From NCBI GenBank assembly GCA_963854735.1, contig OY978099.1:1426001-1490000 (forward strand): a DNA stretch of 64,000 nucleotides. Direction: 5' to 3'. The DNA is from Marvania coccoides (Eukaryota; Chlorophyta; Trebouxiophyceae; Chlorellales; Chlorellaceae). Under the pieces are notes generated by a model, which saw nothing but the letters and a program-made list of their open reading frames with translations, made no database searches and was not told the origin of the DNA. The position numbers and the translations under genes are program-made. Positions 1-11,317 of the stretch are shown piece after piece (the stretch's first letter is position 1; each line of letters begins with the position of its first letter).

Positions 1-3000
1 TGCGGGCAGCCGAGGGGCGAGGCGCTGAGAGTTTTGTCGGAAGTGGAGCCGTTTGACCGCGGGTGGTACTCTGGGCCATTTGGATGGATTAGCAATGATG
101 CAGCGGAGTTTGTTGTGGCCATAAGGTCGGCATTGGTGCGGAGCCCCGAGAATTCTGCCTCTAGCAATGGCGTTTCAAAGAACTCTGCCGCTGCTGCTGA
201 GCCGCTGCGGGTGTCGCTGTACGCTGGCGTGGGCATCGTGCGCGGGTCGGACACCGCCTCAGAGTGGGCGGAGCTCAACCTCAAGATTTCGCAGTTTGAG
301 CGGCTGTTGAAGCCTGCTCCGTCGCCGCGGGGTGCGCCCAATGTTGCTGCTCTGTGGGCGCGCCTCACCGTGGAAGAGCTCTGCCGTCAAGGCTGCAACA
401 CCTTCTGCGTCGCTCCAGGTAATTCAGCATTGCTATTGTTTTTGTCATCATTATTATTATTTTCTTTGAGTCCCCATTGAAAATAATATTATTTATTTTT
501 CCACGGTTTTTCTCGCTGCAGGCTCGCGGTCTTCGCCGCTGACCACCGCCATCGCGTACCACCCCCGCGCTCGCATCGTCTCCTGCATCGACGAGCGCTC
601 TCTGGGCTTCTGGGCACTAGGCTTTGGCCGAGCCACCGGCCGCCCTGCCGTCGTCGTTACCTCGTCAGGCACAGCGGTGGCCAACCTGCTGCCAGCAGTG
701 GTCGAAGCCAGCCAATCTGGGGTGCCAATGCTGTTGCTCACCGCCGACAGGCCTCCTGAACTGCGCGACACCGGCGCCAATCAAACGATCGACCAAGTGA
801 AAATCTTCGGAGGGTACGTGAGGTGGGAGTACGACGTGCAGGCGCCCACGGAAGCCGTCCCCGCGCGCAGCGTGCTAACCACTGTGGACGCCGCGGTTGC
901 AGCCACCCAAAGCTGCAACCCAGGCCCTGTTCATTTGAATTGCCAGTACAGGGAACCGCTGGCACCGCTGGTAGAGCCCTGGGGCGCTGCGGCATGCCTG
1001 CGGGGGCTTGAACGGTGGGAGACATCGGACGCGCCGTTCACCACGACCGCAGAGCTGCGCGCCAGCAGCACCCTCGGCAAATTTGAAGGCGAGGTCAACG
1101 GCCCAGCTGCGGTGGTTCTGACTGAGATTTTGCAGGCGAAGCGGGGGCTGATCGTGGTGGGGGAGCTGGTGGCCCCAGAGGACGTCTCTGCGGCAGTGCA
1201 GCTGGCGCAGAACTTGGGGTGGCCGGTGGCTGCTGATATCTTATCAGGGCTGAGGATCGGAGCACCATCTGCCGATGGCACTATTAACGACTCTCGGCTC
1301 CCTCTGGCGCTGCTCCCGCACTTTGACCACATCTTGCTCGACCCCCAGCACTGGCCGCAGCTCCAGCCTGACGTGATTCTGCAGCTGGGGGGGCGCCTGA
1401 CCTCCAAACGCACCGCTCAATTTTTGGAGGCCAGCGCTGCTGGCTTTGAGGGCGGAGAGCCTTCGCGTTGGGTGTTTGTGGACCGCACCGCGCGGCGCCA
1501 CGACCAAGCGCACCGCGTCACGCACCGCCTGCAAGCTGCAATCTCAGATGTGTCAGCGATAGCCGGAATTACGGCACAAGTCACGAATTTCCCAGCACCA
1601 GAGCAGGCGGCCTACGCTGCACTGCTGGTGGCGGCAGATGCAGCAGCGGGCGCGGCGGTGGACGCTGCTCTGGGGCAGTTTCACGAGCTCACGGAGCCCG
1701 CAGTGGCTCGTCTGATATCTCAGGAGTTGCCGCTGGGAGACGGCTTGTTTGCCGGCAACAGCATGCCTATTCGAGACCTGGACATGTACGCGCTGCCTAG
1801 GCGGGAGTCTGTTGCGGCGCAGGGCGCTGTAGGCAGCGGCGTAGGGGCCCCTGTGGCTGCGAATCGTGGGGCGAGCGGCATAGACGGAGTTTTGTCTACC
1901 GCTGCTGGGTTTGCGGACGGACTGGGGCGCGGGTGCACCCTGGTGGTGGGTGACATTTCATTCCTGCACGACATTAACGGCCTCAACCTGCTGCGCAACG
2001 GTAAGAGCTCGGTATCTTTTCTTTTCTTAATGACCAAATTAGAATTATATTATTAATTTATTTTCATAAAAATCTACCCACTTACTCGTGTTTTTTCTCG
2101 CAGGCGAGATGCGTCCTCCTCTCACAGTGGTTCTCGTGAATAACGCGGGCGGCGGCATATTCTCCTTCCTCCCCATCGCTGACCACCTCCCTGAAGACGT
2201 CTTCACTCCGCTGTGGGCCACCCCGCAGCATGTCGACCTGGCTGGCATGTGCAGGGCCCACGGCATCCCACACGTGCGAGTGGCGTCTCAGGAGGAGCTG
2301 CGGGTGGCGCTGCGCTCCGCCTGGGGGCTCAACCGCCACTCAGTCATTGAAGCAGTGACCGACAGAGGCAGCAACGTCGCACGGCACCGCGAGGTGCAAG
2401 CGGCGGCCAAAGCAGCGGTGGGAGAGGCGCTGGTGGCGGGGTTGCACGGTGCAAGCGCCCCCAGCAGCAGAATGGAGGCGCTGGTGAAGGAGGAAGGGAG
2501 CCGCAGCAACGGCGCTGCGGCTGCTTCGAATGGGAGCATCCGTGATGGTGAGCAGCAGCACGAGGCGGCGCCACCCAGCAGAAGTTTCAGAAAAGTGGTT
2601 AGGGCGTCTTATGAGCTGTTTTCGATTCCGCTGCGCAGGGCGCTGACCACGCAGAACCAGCCCGGCGATGAGGGAGCAGCGCCGTGCCGCCAGGGGATCT
2701 ACATTTACCTGGAAGCTGAGCAGATGGAGGAGAAGGAGGAGGAGAAGGAGCCCTCTGAGAGCGAGACTCCGCCTGAAATGTGCGAAAGAGCACAGTTCAC
2801 CGTGGCTGGTGAGATTTCGCCGCTGCCGGGGCTGCACGCGGAGTCCTTGGAAGACGCGGTGCAGCAGGCGGCCTTTCTGTGTGCTTCCCTCCCCGGTCTG
2901 ACGCTCCCGAGCAGCTTAAACGAGCTGGAGGCGTGGCTGGGAGACGTGCTGGGCATCGATGCTGCCGCCCTGCTGCCTTCGGTACGATTCGGGTTGGAGT

Positions 3001-4862
3001 CCGCCGTCTTGAGCGCTGTTTCGCGGCCCTGTGACGGGTTATTTGCTCCACATTTCCCTTCTGCCAGCGTTGCTCGGATTAACTCACTCATCGACCCACG
3101 GGGCGACGTCAACGCGGCAGTAGAAGCTGTGATAAAGCTGAAAGACGATATTGTGGGGTGTGGTTGCGTGAAGATCAAGGTGGGCCGCGTAGAGAGCTCC
3201 CCGGCAGGAGACGCAGCGGCGGTGATGGCTGTGAGGAGCATGCTGGGGCCTGACGTGGTGCTTCGAGCCGACGCCAACAGGGGGTGGGGTTTAGAGGACG
3301 CTGTGGCGTTTGGAAAGGCAGTATACACCGCGGGGCTGCAGTACATTGAGGAGCCGGTGGCAGATCCAGCGGATTTGGCAGTGTTCTACCAGCAAACTGG
3401 GATTCCCACTGCGCTGGATGAAAGCGTCGACGAAGGCCTATTTGGCGTGAACGCAGAAGCAGACAAGAACGAAGCTGGCGATGCAGCGGCGACGCCTATG
3501 GAGCTTCCTGCCGGAGTCACGGCGTTGGTGCTGAAGCCTGCGGTGCTGGGCGGTCTTCTTTGCACGCTGCGAGTGGCGAAGCTGGCGGCTGCCGCGGGGG
3601 TCTCTAGCGTGATCAGCTCCGCCTTTGAGAGCCCTCTGGGGCTTGTGCACCTGGCGCAGCTGGCGATGGCGGTGGACCCCCCAGCAGAGAGCTTCCACGG
3701 CTTGGGCACCGCTGATTGGTTTGACAGCCCAACAGTGTCAGCCTGGTGGGAGAAGGAGCGGCTGGGGAATGGCGACCAGTTGTTTAAATCGAACCGAATT
3801 GAGGAATCAATGCCAGCAAAAGGACCGATGCTGGGCAAAGATGCACTGCGGGAGAGCTGGATGCATGGACATGGCGTTGTGCCGCTGTTGAGGAACCTGC
3901 AGAGCCATAGCGGGCGAGCTGGAGACATCCAGACGGCGCGGAAATCAGTCTTGCAGGTGGCGATGCCTCACGCCCTGTATGACTTGCATTTCATTGAGGC
4001 TGACGGGTGTGCTCCGCAGGCAGAGGCCACCAGCGCATTGCAACCTCCGGTGCTGTTTCTCCACGGATTCCTGGGCCAAGCCGAGGAGTGGCTGCCCTTC
4101 ATGCAGGCCCTTTCCTCTTCCGGCCGCCGCTGCTTGGCGCTGCGGCTGCCTGGGCATGGCGGCACCGCTGTGCACCCTACCGACGACGCGTCTGCATCCG
4201 CCACGAGCATATATTCGCTGGAGGCAGCAGCGGCGGCTCTGGAGGCGGCCCTGCTGGCACGGTCAGACCTGCAAGGTGGCACGCTCGTTGGCTACTCTCT
4301 GGGCGCCCGCCTGGCACTACTGCTAGCCTCACGACGTCCCGAACTGATCGGCAAAGTGATTGCCGTCTCTGGCACCCCTGGAATGGAGGAAGAAAGCGAG
4401 AAACACGCCACGCAGCGTGCACAGCGTGCCATGGCGGATTCAAACCTGGCAGGAGCGCTGCGTCGCGACGGTGTCGGCGCATTCGTCGAGCGCTGGTATG
4501 GTGCGCCCATGTGGGCCACCCTGAGGGCTCGTCCTGGGCTGCTGGAGCGGCTGAAGGCAAAGCGAGCGGAAACGCTGGCGGGCAATGAAGGCCCCCTGAG
4601 CGCAACGCTGGAGGAAATGTCGCCTGGTAGGGCTCCCAACGCATGGAAACGGCTGGAAAACCTCGCTGCTGGCGAGGGCAGGCTCTCAGAGGTGGTGCTG
4701 GTGGCTGGAGACGCTGATGCAAAGTTTGTGCGCATCGCTCGCAAGGCAGAAAAACGGATCAAAGGAGCCAGAGCGGTGGTGATGCCTGACTGTGGGCACG
4801 CTGTGCACGTGGAGCGCCCCCTAGCGCTGCTAAAACTGCTGCAGGATTTGGTTTTGGGGTGA
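1..4862 (+). CDS. PHYLLO: PHYLLO, fused MenF-MenD-MenC-MenH phylloquinone enzyme (5' partial)
   Basis: Three visible exons: 1-418, 522-2000 and 2104-4862. The reading frame is already open at base 1, so the 5' part lies outside the window; about 1,551 residues are visible. The first ~100 residues are the C-terminal end of isochorismate synthase (MenF; FDRGWYSGPFGWI, GVGIVRGSD). Next is MenD (SEPHCHC synthase, thiamine-diphosphate dependent): APGSRSSPLT spans intron 1, and NNAGGGIFSF follows intron 2. Then comes MenC (o-succinylbenzoate synthase, enolase fold: IKVGRVESS, RADANRGW, IEEPVADP, LKPAVLGG). The last ~280 residues are MenH, an alpha/beta hydrolase (LFLHGFLGQ, nucleophile elbow VGYSLGAR, DCGHAVH). 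Together they convert chorismate to o-succinylbenzoate for vitamin K1, probably in the plastid. Land-plant PHYLLO lost the C-terminal MenF part; here it is present. Confidence 0.95.
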
Positions 4863-5150
4863 AAACATCGAGGCAGGCGCTCTCAATAATATTTTCCTGA
4901 TAATAAGTAAAATGAAACTGTATAAAATTTTCTGACCCCTATTCATATCTGTTCTTTATTTGATTCACTATTATGCAATTGCTATTTGTTCGAAAATCAA
5001 CAGAAATAGAAGGAAAAAAATTCAAGAAAAAAATTCAACTTGGGGGGGGGTGAGGAATAAAATCAATCACATATCATTAAAAAATACACATATTCATTAC
5101 CGTGGCCAAAACCTCATTTCTACTCGACAAAATCTGCTTCTTCTCCTTCT

Positions 5151-6668
5151 TTACCAGTTCTCAAACGGCGCGCCGGAGGAGCTGGGAATTCTGCTGCTCA
5201 CTCGGTCCAACTCCGCCACCTCACCGTCGCTCAGCCGCCACCCCAACGCGCCCGCAATCTCCTCCACCTGCGCAGCCGACTTGGCGCCGGGGATGGGCAG
5301 CGCCCCCTTGCACAGCGTCCAGTTGAGGGCGATCTGGGTGGGCGTCTTGCCGCGCTCCTCTCCGATATTTTTCATCAGGTCCAGCAGCGTCTGGACCTCC
5401 GCGAAGCGCGACTCGGTGAAGAACGCGCGGCGGGGGCCCTGCGGGGGGTTTTCCTTGCTGTACTTGCCGCTCAGCAGGCCCTGCAGCAGGAGGAAGGCGT
5501 TAAAAGGCAGTCGCTTGATCAAAGATTATCACAATAAATTTCTGTATTTTATTGCAAAGCAGAGGCTTCAATACAGCCGCCAAAAAAATGCAATTTCGTA
5601 CCTGGCAGATGGGGCTGTAGGCTACCAGCGTCACGCCGTTCTCCCTGCACGCGTCCAGCACACCGTTCCTCTCCGGCTCGCGATACAGCAAACTAAACTG
5701 CACCTGGTTGCTGGCCAGGCACGTTCCACGCCCCTCAAAGAACTTTGCGGCCTTTTTCACGCGGTCGGCGTTGAAGTTGGACACTCCCAACGCCTCAGCC
5801 AGGCCCTGCTCGCGACAACGCACGAGGCCCTCAAGGTACGCGTCGTTGGCAAACGCGTTGAGGAAGAACCCGGGCCAGTGCTGCATGTAGTGGCCGACGC
5901 TGTTGACGCCCAGGCGCTTGAGGCTGGCGCGGCAGGCGCCCACCAGGGAGTCGGGAGTCTGGCGCCAGGGTAGCGGCGCTGCAATGTAAATATGAAAAAT
6001 AACAGAAATTGATGCAGGTGAGAAAATAATAAAAAAAAAATTGGAACTGCAAATTTGTATTTGTTATAGAAAACATCTCACCGAATTTGGTGGCCACAAC
6101 GGGGCTGGTTCCCGTCTCCTTCATAAAACCGCCCAGCAGCTCCTCGCTCAAACCGAAGCCGTACACCTGCATGTGCATTTCACAATTTTAATAAATATTG
6201 GAATATCCCTTGGTTGCAAAAATAATAATATATATATAGGAATGCTCACCTCAGCGGTGTCAATGTAGTCCATGCCTGCTGCCAAACTGGCGTCGTAAGC
6301 GGCCCTTGAACCTTCTTTTGTCCATCCTGCCCAGTACCCGCTGCGGTCGCCCCACGACCAGGCGCCAATGCCCATCTGCAGACCCACAAAGGAAACGGCA
6401 GGGGCGGAGGGAGTGAAATAGCAGATTAAATCTAACTCTCCATTTGAGAGGAAAGCTGGAACTTCTTTTCTCCGTTTTCATCTTGCCGGCAGCTTTAATA
6501 CAACAGTATGCCGGCGAATAAACAAAATATCACCTCGGCAACTTCAAGATCGGATTTTCCCATCTTGACGCGGCCCGCCTTTGCCTGGGGAGGTGAAGAC
6601 GCAGATGCACGCGTGCGCACAGTCAATGCGCGGCTGCAGGGAGCACGGCTTATCTGAACAGTCTTCAT
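5151..6668 (-). CDS. Plastid-type aldo-keto reductase
   Basis: Five exons on the minus strand: 6534-6668, 6250-6375, 6082-6166, 5602-5978 and 5151-5480; 350 residues. All junctions keep frame. The first ATG opens a Ser/Arg/Ala-rich leader (MKTVQISRAPCSRALTVR) typical of a chloroplast transit peptide, followed by KMGKSDLEVAEMGIGAWSWG, the usual start of the AKR barrel. Active-site elements are visible: DTAE with VYG (Asp and Tyr), TKFA (Lys), and QHWPG (His). The C-terminal part has LSGKYS, the NADP-binding stretch PIPGAKSAAQVEEIAGALGW, and ends FENW. The fold is a TIM barrel that reduces carbonyls with NADPH; the substrate cannot be read from sequence. It shares an upstream region with the divergent FAD oxidoreductase. 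Confidence 0.9.
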
Positions 6669-7148
6669 TGTTGAAAATGTGTTTGTTATTGTTAAAATAG
6701 TGAAGACAGGGCTCCACTGCCACTCCTGTTACTATGTGGTCAATATGCGAGTTTAACAAATAACAATATGGTGAGTATAGTGCTTTGTGTGGCTTGAATG
6801 AAAGTTGTGGTCGCTGTGCGAAGTTTGTCCATTTTCGATTTTATGGTCAGGTCCCGCTCGTAATTGCACAATGAAACTGCTAACATGCATTTAAAGTGGT
6901 TAGACTCGCACCCATATGCGCACTGTGTGTCTATGTGACCCAACAATCAAATATTAAATAAATACATTCAAAACCCATTTGTCTTTACTATCAAGAGCAC
7001 AGAACTCTCACTTGTAGCAAGGTCTTTAAATAAAAAATTTTGATCTTTTTTCAATCCATTTTTTTCTCCGAGCAGTTTCGGCAAGCTGCACGCCTGGTGG
7101 TGTCGCGGCTCTTGCCGCCACGTAACGCATTTAGGCAGGCTACTTAGC
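6669..7148. other. Divergent intergenic region between reductase and FAD oxidoreductase
   Basis: About 480 AT-rich bases between two start codons facing away from each other. It should hold both promoters and 5' UTRs. I see no coding exon, RNA gene or clear motif in it. Confidence 0.6.
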
Positions 7149-8495
7149 ATGCGTGCAACATCATCACATAGAAATCGAGGCTGCCGCTCCGTCGCCTCTG
7201 CCACTGGCCAAAACCAGCACCAGCAGCCCCAACCGCGACCGCAGCGATACGCCGTCATCGGTGGTGGGTTTGCCGGAGTGGCCACCGCTTGGCACCTCTT
7301 GCAGCACTCCAATCTTGAGCGTCCCATCGGCCTCGACCTTTACGATGCTTACGGCCTGGCAGCCGGCGGCTCTGGCGCCGCAGCCGGCCTGCTGCACCCC
7401 TACACCCCCCGCGGAAAGCTGCTGTGGCAAGGGCTGCCGGCGTTTAAAGAAGCGTTGGCGCTGGCGGCGGTTGCGGAGGCAGAAGGGGCAGCAGACTCTT
7501 CTTCTTCGCCGCTGCTGTGGCGGCACGGCCTGCTGCGCCCTGCGAGGACCCCCAAACAAGCCAAGGACTTGCTCAAGCATGCGCCAGCGGCTGAAGCAGA
7601 GGTTGCGCTGGCCACGGGCGCAAGATGCATAGAAAACTTCGCAGAATTGGCAGCGCTGGTGCCAGGGATTGAAGCTAGCGCTGAAGTCGGACTATTCACT
7701 CAAAACGCGTTGGTGCTGTCCCCTCGACGCTACCTGGAGGCTCTCTGGCGGGCGTGCCAACGCAAGGCGGCGGCCTCGTCGCCAGCAGCTTCAGCGCAGC
7801 TTCTTCAACGCCCCGTCACTTCCTTACGAGAGCTGAGGGCTGAAACACTAGAAAGCTACGATGCAGTGGTTGTGGCGGCGGGCGCAGCGGTGGGCTCAAT
7901 CCGCGAGACTGCAGGGTTGTTGTCGCTGGACCTGTGCCATGGTTATTCGTTGGATATGCGGCCAAGAGAAGGAAAAGACGGGACGGCAGGCGTTGAGTAT
8001 TCGCAAAGCGCTCCCAGCCTGCTGGGATCGCCCTACATCGCGATGCAGGGGACCAGAGCAGCGGTGGTGGGCGCCACGCAGCGCCACGGCGCATCTCCAG
8101 CTGAAGCAGAGGCAGCGTTGGGGCCAGGCGGAGTGATAGAATTGTCAGGGGGTGGTAGCGACAGCAGCGAGGCAGGGCAGGCGGCGAAACAGCTGGTTTC
8201 CGCAGCAGCGGCGCAGCTGTGGCCCCCACTGGCGGGCTGGGAGGTGGCCCGAGTGCGCAGTGGGTTCAGAGCGATTCCTGAACGCACCGCTGAGGGCTCA
8301 GTCCCTTACGCCGGGCGAATTCCTTTTGAGACCGGTGAAAACGGGGGACAACTGCAGCGGTGGTGGGTTGTTGGGGGCCTTGGGGCGCGTGGGTTGGTGT
8401 ACCATGCGTGGCTGGGCAGGCTGATAGCGGCAGCAGTGGTGGCAGACAGCGAAGCTGAGTTGCCAGCAGAGCTGCTCCGCTGGAAAAATACATAA
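7149..8495 (+). CDS. FAD-dependent oxidoreductase, DAO family
   Basis: Single exon, 448 residues. Residues 1-33 are basic and Ser/Gln-rich, consistent with an organelle-targeting leader. A Rossmann FAD-binding motif follows (YAVIGGGFAGVATAWHLL, GxGxxG type), then GSGAAAGLLHPYTPRGKLLW, typical of the DAO family that includes the C-terminal domain of bacterial MnmC. A second FAD contact (YDAVVVAAGAA) and a closing VGGLGARGLVYHAWLG near residue 420 match the end of the fold. The family oxidises amines or amino acids; the actual substrate is not evident. It is intronless, unlike most neighbours, but has the same high GC and codon style, so I do not infer transfer. Confidence 0.85.
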   Translation: MRATSSHRNRGCRSVASATGQNQHQQPQPRPQRYAVIGGGFAGVATAWHLLQHSNLERPIGLDLYDAYGLAAGGSGAAAGLLHPYTPRGKLLWQGLPAFKEALALAAVAEAEGAADSSSSPLLWRHGLLRPARTPKQAKDLLKHAPAAEAEVALATGARCIENFAELAALVPGIEASAEVGLFTQNALVLSPRRYLEALWRACQRKAAASSPAASAQLLQRPVTSLRELRAETLESYDAVVVAAGAAVGSIRETAGLLSLDLCHGYSLDMRPREGKDGTAGVEYSQSAPSLLGSPYIAMQGTRAAVVGATQRHGASPAEAEAALGPGGVIELSGGGSDSSEAGQAAKQLVSAAAAQLWPPLAGWEVARVRSGFRAIPERTAEGSVPYAGRIPFETGENGGQLQRWWVVGGLGARGLVYHAWLGRLIAAAVVADSEAELPAELLRWKNT

Positions 8496-8634
8496 CGCCG
8501 GCGACACTTGCATAGCATGAATGAATGAATAAGCGAATTAAATTCCTATATAAAATCAACAGATTATTGAGCAGCATGAAATAAATTATATTGTTCGAGT
8601 ATTGGCATATTTTATCTTCAAACCATTGGTAATT

Positions 8635-9909
8635 TTAATACGTGTTCGTTCGTCTTGTTCTCCAGTACAAAGTGGTGACTGCCGCAGACGTCACCGCCAC
8701 CCCCAGAAGCAGCGCTGCATGCCTCGCCTGCGAGCTCCACTCCGCCCACCCCCACTTTCGTATCATCCTTTCTTCTGCCGCTTCCCTTTCCAGACGCTCC
8801 AGCCTGGCATCGATGGACTGCAGCAAGCTCGCCGTTTCCTTCGCAGACCGGCACAGCGTCCACATTGAAAGGAAAACGTCGTCCAGGGTCGCAGGCTCTG
8901 CCCCTGTTGACAATTCGTCTCTAGTGATCCCAGTAAGCAGCGCCTCAGCTTCGTCGCCTTCTTCTCCCTCCTCTTCGTCCCTCCCCATTCGGTCAGCTTC
9001 CGCCGCCTCCACCAGCATGCGCAGGTCCGGCTCTTCAGCGTCGTAAAACTCTACTGCGGCTTCTGAGGGCGCAGTGCTGCCTCCCACCGGCATCGGTGGC
9101 GGCAATGGCGGCGATAAAATTTCTGCAAGAGTGGGAAGAGAGGCGAGCGATGGTTGTAGCTGGTCAGCAGCGGCTAGCTCCGAAACGTAAGCCACACAAT
9201 AGTCCAGAAACTGCCGTGTCCCGTCTTGCGCTGCTGTCGCCATGAACGTTTCAATCGTGCCCACCAGCCCCCAGGGGCCTGTTCAAAGAGCAACATCAGT
9301 GCCTACTATTAGAATATGTTTTTTCTTGTTTACTTTCAAAGAGAAAAAAGGAAGAAAGGAGACAAATTTTCGAAGATTGATTGGGTTTTTTACCTGCAGC
9401 GGAAACCTTCACAGTCACTGTAATGCAGCAGCCAGCGCCGTCCTCATCACCAGCGTCTTGAATTTCCAGCACCGCTGTAGAACTGAACCCGCCGCCGCCT
9501 GGGACCTGCGGCACGGGGACGCTCTGCAGCCGAATGCCGCCAGTGGGAGTTATCGAAAACGATTGAGTTTCTACGACAGCGATTCGAGAAGAGCCGACGA
9601 GGGTGGTGAGCACGGCTGGAGCGTTGACGGGGGTGTGGAAGGTGAGCGTGCGAGAGGGGCCGTCCCACTCTGGCACTGCTGCTGTGGGGTCGCTATTTAC
9701 TTCAGCGTGGAAGCGGGAGAGGGCATGGGTGTCGAAGTATACGAGCTTGAAGAAGTCCTGGAGGGTATTATATAACAAAATTGGGTTGTAGTGTACACGA
9801 GACCATCTCTCAGATTAAAAAAAACAAAAACAAAAAAAACTTTAACTTGTAAATTCACCTCTGCGGTGCAATGCGGGACGCGCTGCACCTCCACGATCTC
9901 TTTCACCAT
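8635..9909 (-). CDS. VASt/StAR-like lipid-binding protein with C-terminal membrane anchor
   Basis: Three exons: 9859-9909, 9394-9757 and 8635-9278; 352 residues. Residues ~18-165 resemble the VASt (VAD1-analog StAR-related) domain: DFFKLVYFDTHALSRFH, then RTLTFHTP, VETQSFSI, the CC pair in AGCCITVTVKV and WGLVGTIE after intron 2. This fold binds lipids, including sterols in animal GRAMD1 proteins. A disordered acidic stretch (GRDEEEGEEGDEAEALL) and a short coiled coil (LERLEREAAEERM) follow. The end has a single hydrophobic segment (ALLLGVAVTSAAVTTLYW) plus an Arg-rich tail, so the protein is probably tail-anchored in the ER or another membrane. No GRAM domain is visible. The family call rests on pattern similarity only. 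Confidence 0.6.
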
Positions 9910-10055
9910 TTTAATAAAGTGTTTGTATGTTTACATGTTCTATTTGAAGCTGAAATTCCTCGAAAATCACCAGTCTTTCACACTGACATCGCATTCTTTT
10001 GTGCTCGCCAGCGTCATCTGGTCATTAGTTTAATTTTATTAATATCGATATTACA

Positions 10056-10833
10056 ATGTCGATGTCATCCCTGCGTGTGGGCAGCCTCCTGGCGGGGCCC
10101 AAGATGAACATCACCACCAAGCGAACGCTGCCCGCTGTCGCAAGGAGACCTCAACACTTTGCCCTGAAAGCCGTGGCCTCCGACGTGCCCGTTGCAACCG
10201 ACTCGCTGCCCAGGGATTTCTCTACCGTTCTTGCAGTCCGGAAGTGCCTTCTCAATCTTGGTGAGTTTCATTTTCACTTCCACGGCCTCCTTTTCCGCCC
10301 ATCTCACCAACCAGGAACTGCAGGATGGGAGCTGGCTTGGGTCGATGGCGTCACCGGCGAGATCACCAAGCAAACTCTCAAGACTTCTCCGGCACAGTGC
10401 GAAGCGGTGGTAAGCTTTTCCTCCTCCTTTTTCTCTCAAATCACCACCATGAACTCTTCACCTCACGCACACCCGCGTGTTCCCGCAGATCAAGTACCTC
10501 ATGGAGCTGGGCGTGGAGCTGCACGGCGTGGAGAATATGTGCGCCATCTGCAAGCCAATCTTGGGGAAGAGCGTGGACGAGCTCAAGGCGGTGGTCACAT
10601 GGGTGCAGAAGCAGGGCCTCAGCGGCAAACCCCTCGCGGATTTCTTGTTGGTCAACCCCACGATGCTGACCTACACCCCGTCGGCGGACGGCAGCTGCTT
10701 GGAGAAGGGCAAGGCGCGGGTGGCGTTGACGTTTGGGGAGAGGAACGGCAAGCGGGTGGTGGGCACGGTGCAGTACAAAGAGGGTGCATCGTTTGGTTCC
10801 GCGCCGGTGGCACCTCAGGCCCCACAAAAGTAA
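10056..10833 (+). CDS. Small mTERF-like organelle protein
   Basis: Three exons: 10056-10260, 10315-10409 and 10489-10833; 214 residues. The first intron is only 54 bases. The N-terminus (MSMSSLRVGSLLAGP, then KRTLPAVARRP) looks like an organelle transit peptide. The core contains two helical repeats resembling mTERF units (LMELGVELHGVENMCAICK; then WVQKQGLSGKPLADFLLVNP with the Leu-Asn-Pro ending usual in mTERF repeats). The C-terminal ~45 residues include VALTFGERNGKRVVGTVQY and a Pro/Ala tail. mTERF proteins bind nucleic acid in plastids or mitochondria, but they usually have more repeats, so the assignment is tentative. Confidence 0.6.
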
Positions 10834-11317
10834 AGTGAAGAAAACAACAGAAGTTGGGATTACAGGCAGCAAAGGCGTGTTTCTTTTGTGTCGTAGCTAT
10901 GTGTAACAGAGAATACGAAGAAATTATGTGGCATTAATTTATGTTTGGTGTCACTTTGTCGAGTTTTGTTTGCATGCGTTTTTGCGCCTTGGCTGGCCCC
11001 CACCGCGATGCCCATCATCATCATCGTTGTTTGACGCACATTTATATAAATTGTAAATTCTTCCCTGGTATATATGTCGGGGATGAGCGGGCTGCATTCC
11101 GGATACACATTTTACATTCATTAAATTCCTTATCACCACCAGCATTCCGCTTTTATCCATAATTTAAATACAGTTCTCTTAGTTGCACCACGAAATCAAT
11201 ATTTCGTCGCGGCCCTTTCGAAAATTTTGTGGCAATCGAGCCTGCTTAAATTAATTCGAAAGAAGCACGGCCCCGAGCGCAGACCACGCAGCGGAAGCCG
11301 CAGGGGGCAAGATCGCA
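10834..11317. other. 3' UTR and intergenic
   Basis: About 480 AT-rich bases between two genes on the same strand. No coding exon or RNA gene was recognised. It should include the 3' UTR of the mTERF-like gene and the promoter of the zinc-finger gene. Confidence 0.5.

Noticed and set aside
4960..5973. 337-codon plus-strand frame
   Set aside because: Crosses an intergenic stretch, AKR exons and an intron in antisense; composition changes abruptly.
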